Positions 61,065 to 64,000 of a stretch of 64,000 nt of DNA are shown piece by piece (within the stretch, counting starts at the first letter, position 1; every line of letters starts with the position of its first letter). The stretch comes from Coriaria nepalensis. Taxonomy: Eukaryota; Streptophyta; Magnoliopsida; Cucurbitales; Coriariaceae. Position numbers and translations under genes: made by a program. The notes under the pieces were generated by a model, which saw only the letters and a program-made list of their open reading frames with translations, did no database searches and was not told the origin of the DNA. The DNA lies in assembly GCA_027186245.1 (NCBI GenBank), contig CP114487.1, forward strand, positions 9,791,001 through 9,855,000. Direction: 5' to 3'.

Positions 61065-62093
61065 ATTCGGCTTGAAGGTACGAGATATTTATCATGCTGG
61101 CTCTCACAATTCTGCTCCTACACCATGTTTTCGATATTGAGCAGTCAGCTTTTGCCATCATGGGATAGCTCTCACCGCAAAGGAGTTTTCTACATTGATT
61201 TCTCGTGGTGTAAAGAATTGCCAGAATATGTTTATCAGTTGGAGTGCAGAATCTTGTAATCCTGGCTGTACTTATAAATGGATCTGAGAATCTAAGTAAA
61301 ATGTTGACATTGTTAATCTTCATGCAGTTGAATGTCCAAGATTGAACGGATATAAGAAAGTATGGTATATATTCACCATGGTAAATCTTTGCATCGTCCC
61401 CATCATATTGGTTTACACCGCAAGCCAAGATACGCTTATACACAACAGTTGTGCTTGCAGAAAAGAATACTTTGCACAGATGAATGTTAACCTGTGTTGT
61501 GTAATAATTTTTCAACAAATTGAGATTGCACATACTACAAACAAAAGATAGAAAAACGGAAACGCCAAATCATTACACACATCCAACAAAAAAAAAATAA
61601 AGATAAAAGGCCTTCTAATACACTTCTCTGCATTTTGATAAAAGATTTATTCTCTACTTATTGGACAATGTATATGCATGGGCACCAGAGAGCACTTTCT
61701 CGACCGAGATCTCTAGCCGATCATATCAATGCCTGCGCGGTCCCCATTCGCCTTTGACTCTTTAATTGAGGGGCAAAAAATCAGTGCGTCCAAATAGCTT
61801 CACAAGATGCTCCAGTATTTTGCAATAACCATAGCAATAAAGAAGACCTAAATCACAAACATGCCGAAGTAGTCTCATCCAAGACACAAGCAAAGGTAGA
61901 TCCGGAACAGATACATACCAACACACTGTCCAAACAAAAAGAAAGGCAGTGTTCAAGATAAGCTAACTAAAATCTTTAAGGAGTATATGATGCAATCATG
62001 TAAAATTAATTACCTGCATTTATTTAAATGCTAGTGCTGAGTTGAGATCATACTTAAGAGGTCAAAGATGGAACTTTATGGGAACACCCAGAA
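61065..62093. other. Intergenic, convergent 3' ends
   Basis: Lies between the plus-strand conserved gene and the minus-strand kinesin gene. No gene is accepted, and the frames present lack family resemblance. It should hold both 3' UTRs. Confidence 0.5.
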
Positions 62094-63965
62094 TCACTTC
62101 ACAGTTGGTAGAGACTGTCTACGGGGCTTTCCTCTCATGATCATTTCATCACTATGTCTAATCAACTCTGAAAGTCTCCATGGCTTCTGCCACTTCCATT
62201 TGAACTGTAACAGCCATTGATGATGACTTCTTTTCCACCTCCATAATTTCCCCGCTTGGCCCACAGCCACCATCTTTTTCGTCGATAGTTGCCCCATTGG
62301 AACCATCTGCAGTAACGGCCAATCTCATAGTTGGAAAAGGGAGGGGGGAAAGATCATAGTAGTGTAAGGAATCAAGCAAGAAAACTAACCTTCCGCATTT
62401 TATCTATAAATGCTGCTGATTCTCTTGTCGATTCATTTGCAATGCCAGCCGTGTACTTTAGTTGCTTTGGAGCTGGGACAGACATTGGGGAAAAGGGACC
62501 ACTCATTTCATCAGCAAAGTGTTTTAATGATGCGTTGGAATTTTCATGTTCATGGTGAGCCTGAGGATTTAACAAAAACTGATTAAGCTAGATACTTAAA
62601 TTCTGAGACTCAGAAAAACAAGATTCTCATGTTATTAGCCAATTGGGAAAAATCTTACAGGCGTGGATGAAGCCAATGCTATTGCAACTGCCTGCTCTCT
62701 TAGTCTTAGTTCCTTCTCAATTTCCTTTCTTCGGGTCTCACTCTGCCGCAACAGTCCTACTAATTCCTTAAGTTGCTCTTTGATTTCCTTCATTTCTACT
62801 CCCTTCTCCCATAATTGACACCTGTCCATAATATGAAAATTCAAGCTTAGCGTCTATAGATACTATGATTGTAGTTAAGAACAGTAGCAAAATGATGCAC
62901 CTTGCATCCGAAAGGGAGTTGAACATGTGTTGAAGTAAGCTTTTTGCATATCCCATTGACCGCAACTGGTTCCAACGACCCCTATTGGTGAACCCACGTT
63001 CTCGTTCTTCTGCTTCTGAAAGTTGTGAAGCCATGGCTACAAGTGAATTTGATGATATGCTCAGCATGTTCTCAAGTGAAGATATTCTAGCCATTCTTGC
63101 ATTTGGTGACATAGAAGACACTCTGAACAAAAAAAATAAAAAAATAAAAAAACACAAGTAACAAAGCCACTCTAAGAATTAGCACCTTTCTGTCTGATCA
63201 ATGTTCATCACTGCTAAAGAGCTAAGAGCAGTGACTAAATTGGTACAAGCATGAAATATCTTGCTTCCGCACAATTAATACCTTGAGAAACCATTTTTTC
63301 CCCTTGGAGGGCTGAGGCCCTTTGATGCAAACTCATCAACTTGCTTCAGCACAGCTAACTCTTCTGCTAACACAGCTCGCCTGAATTGCAGCATAATTGT
63401 TAAGATGCTGGATATTGATTTATTTAGGGAGCAAAAATACCATTCAAGAACCAATACAATACATACACTTGGCTTTGTTTTTCATATTCGAAACGAACTT
63501 CATGCACATTCACCATGACTTCTAACTCTTGATCAAGCCAGCGTTGTAAGGATTTCTCATTGATCTAAGAGATAAATGAAATCATAATATTATTAATATC
63601 ATATCATGGGAAACAAAGCATGTACTAAGATAAGGATGCAACAAAATATACCTGCCCATTTGTTCCATTGCCATTTGTAATAGCTGGAAAATGACATTTG
63701 GAAAATTTGATTATAAATACAAGACAAACACTACTCCATTTAGTAAGAAAACACCCTTTACGGTGAGGCAAGTTTACTTTTAAGTGCCTCATATTCTCAC
63801 ATTTATTCAAAAACAAAATAATCAGAGGATTAGAAACACCAAAGATCTATTTCCATATAACACAAGTTCACCTGAGTGGTCACGTGCATTAGACTTGCGA
63901 GCTTCTAGTAACTCTTTTAGCCTCTTAGTCGCCATTGCAGCCTCTTCTGTCTTTCTCTGAAGAAC
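62094..63965 (-). CDS. KIN-4 kinesin (FRA1-like), C-terminal part; gene runs off the right edge
   Basis: Eight exons on the minus strand: 63965-63872, 63683-63652, 63564-63467, 63380-63282, 63122-62901, 62821-62659, 62560-62390 and 62306-62094. All are GT-AG with closing phases, and they encode the last 363 residues. The motor domain and the 5' two-thirds lie beyond base 64000. Coiled-coil blocks match KIN-4A/FRAGILE FIBER1: RKTEEAAMATKRLKELLEAR, INEKSLQRWLDQELEVMVNV, MARISSLENMLSISSNSLVA, QLSEAEERERGFTNRGRWNQ and EMKEIKEQLKELVGLLRQSE. The tail is the basic, Trp-rich block KLWRWKRSHHQWLLQFKWKW, also typical of FRA1. KIN-4 motors move along cortical microtubules and support delivery of cell-wall material and ordered cellulose deposition. 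The exact KIN-4 paralogue cannot be set without the motor. Confidence 0.93.
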
Positions 63966-64000
63966 CTGGAAGAAAGAAATATGAACATATGAACATCTCG

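Noticed and set aside
61762..61956. Minus-strand frame just past the kinesin stop codon
   Set aside because: The kinesin protein ends normally at 62094 with a typical KIN-4 tail; this frame is probably 3' UTR.

Overview
The window is nuclear DNA from a flowering plant, most likely a eudicot. The evidence is spliced genes with short AT-rich GT-AG introns, AT-rich intergenic DNA, Ty1/copia, Ty3/gypsy, hAT-like and Mutator-like remnants, and plant-specific families (DUF620, APD RING ligase, WPP/MAF1, GID2/SLY1 F-box, PIP-type peptide, R2R3-MYB, D3 cyclin, SKIP2/VFB F-box, group IId WRKY, receptor-like pseudokinase, KIN-4 kinesin). There is no operon logic, CRISPR array or prokaryotic feature. 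All gene models below come from reading splice junctions by eye and checking that reading phase closes across each intron.

Layout. 0.5-2.1 kb: DUF620 gene (-). 4.6-7.7 kb: NRAMP metal transporter (-). 8.2-12.0 kb: transposon block (a hAT-like foldback element and a decayed copia element). 12.5-14.4 kb: APD-type RING E3 ligase (-). 15.3-16.4 kb: relics, namely a decayed chloroplast ATP synthase b' (AtpG) pseudogene and a possible broken CLE-peptide locus. 18.1 kb: WPP-domain protein MAF1 (+). 21.0 kb: small secreted peptide with an SGPS motif (PIP-like, +). 22.6 kb: GID2/SLY1 F-box (+). 24.4-26.6 kb: intron-containing MRG chromodomain pseudogene (+). 27.5 kb: MYB44-group R2R3-MYB (-). 29.3 kb: orphan exon of phosphoglycerate dehydrogenase. 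30.7-31.8 kb: D3 cyclin (-). 34.9-38.5 kb: DCL-like (DUF3223) gene (-), apparently dead, with transposon debris in its second intron. 39.5-41.1 kb: SKIP2/VFB F-box-LRR (+). 41.7-43.6 kb: MPDU1 homologue (-), with a GC-AG intron. 45.2-46.5 kb: group IId WRKY (+). 47.0-50.6 kb: large Mutator-like foldback element, followed by LTR-like AT-rich DNA. 53.7-56.8 kb: secreted LRR-protein pseudogene split by a deleted copia element. 57.6-59.7 kb: receptor-like pseudokinase (+). 60.1-61.1 kb: small conserved plant gene interrupted by an in-frame TAA (+). 62.1 kb to the right edge: C-terminal part of a KIN-4/FRA1 kinesin (-).

Context. The order NRAMP - MYB44-type MYB - CYCD3 - SKIP2 - receptor-like pseudokinase matches, from memory, the order of NRAMP4, MYB44, CYCD3;2, SKIP2 and At5g67200 at the distal end of Arabidopsis chromosome 5. 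The window therefore looks like a syntenic block expanded by transposons. The genes do not form one pathway, although several are regulatory (gibberellin signalling F-box, cell-cycle cyclin, stress MYB and WRKY, peptide signal, pseudokinase). I found no convincing new multi-gene system. The most interesting items are the large foldback element, the PIP-like peptide gene, the possible CLE relic, and a cluster of genes that are intact except for one or two stop codons or frameshifts (DCL-like, the 60-kb gene, MRG).
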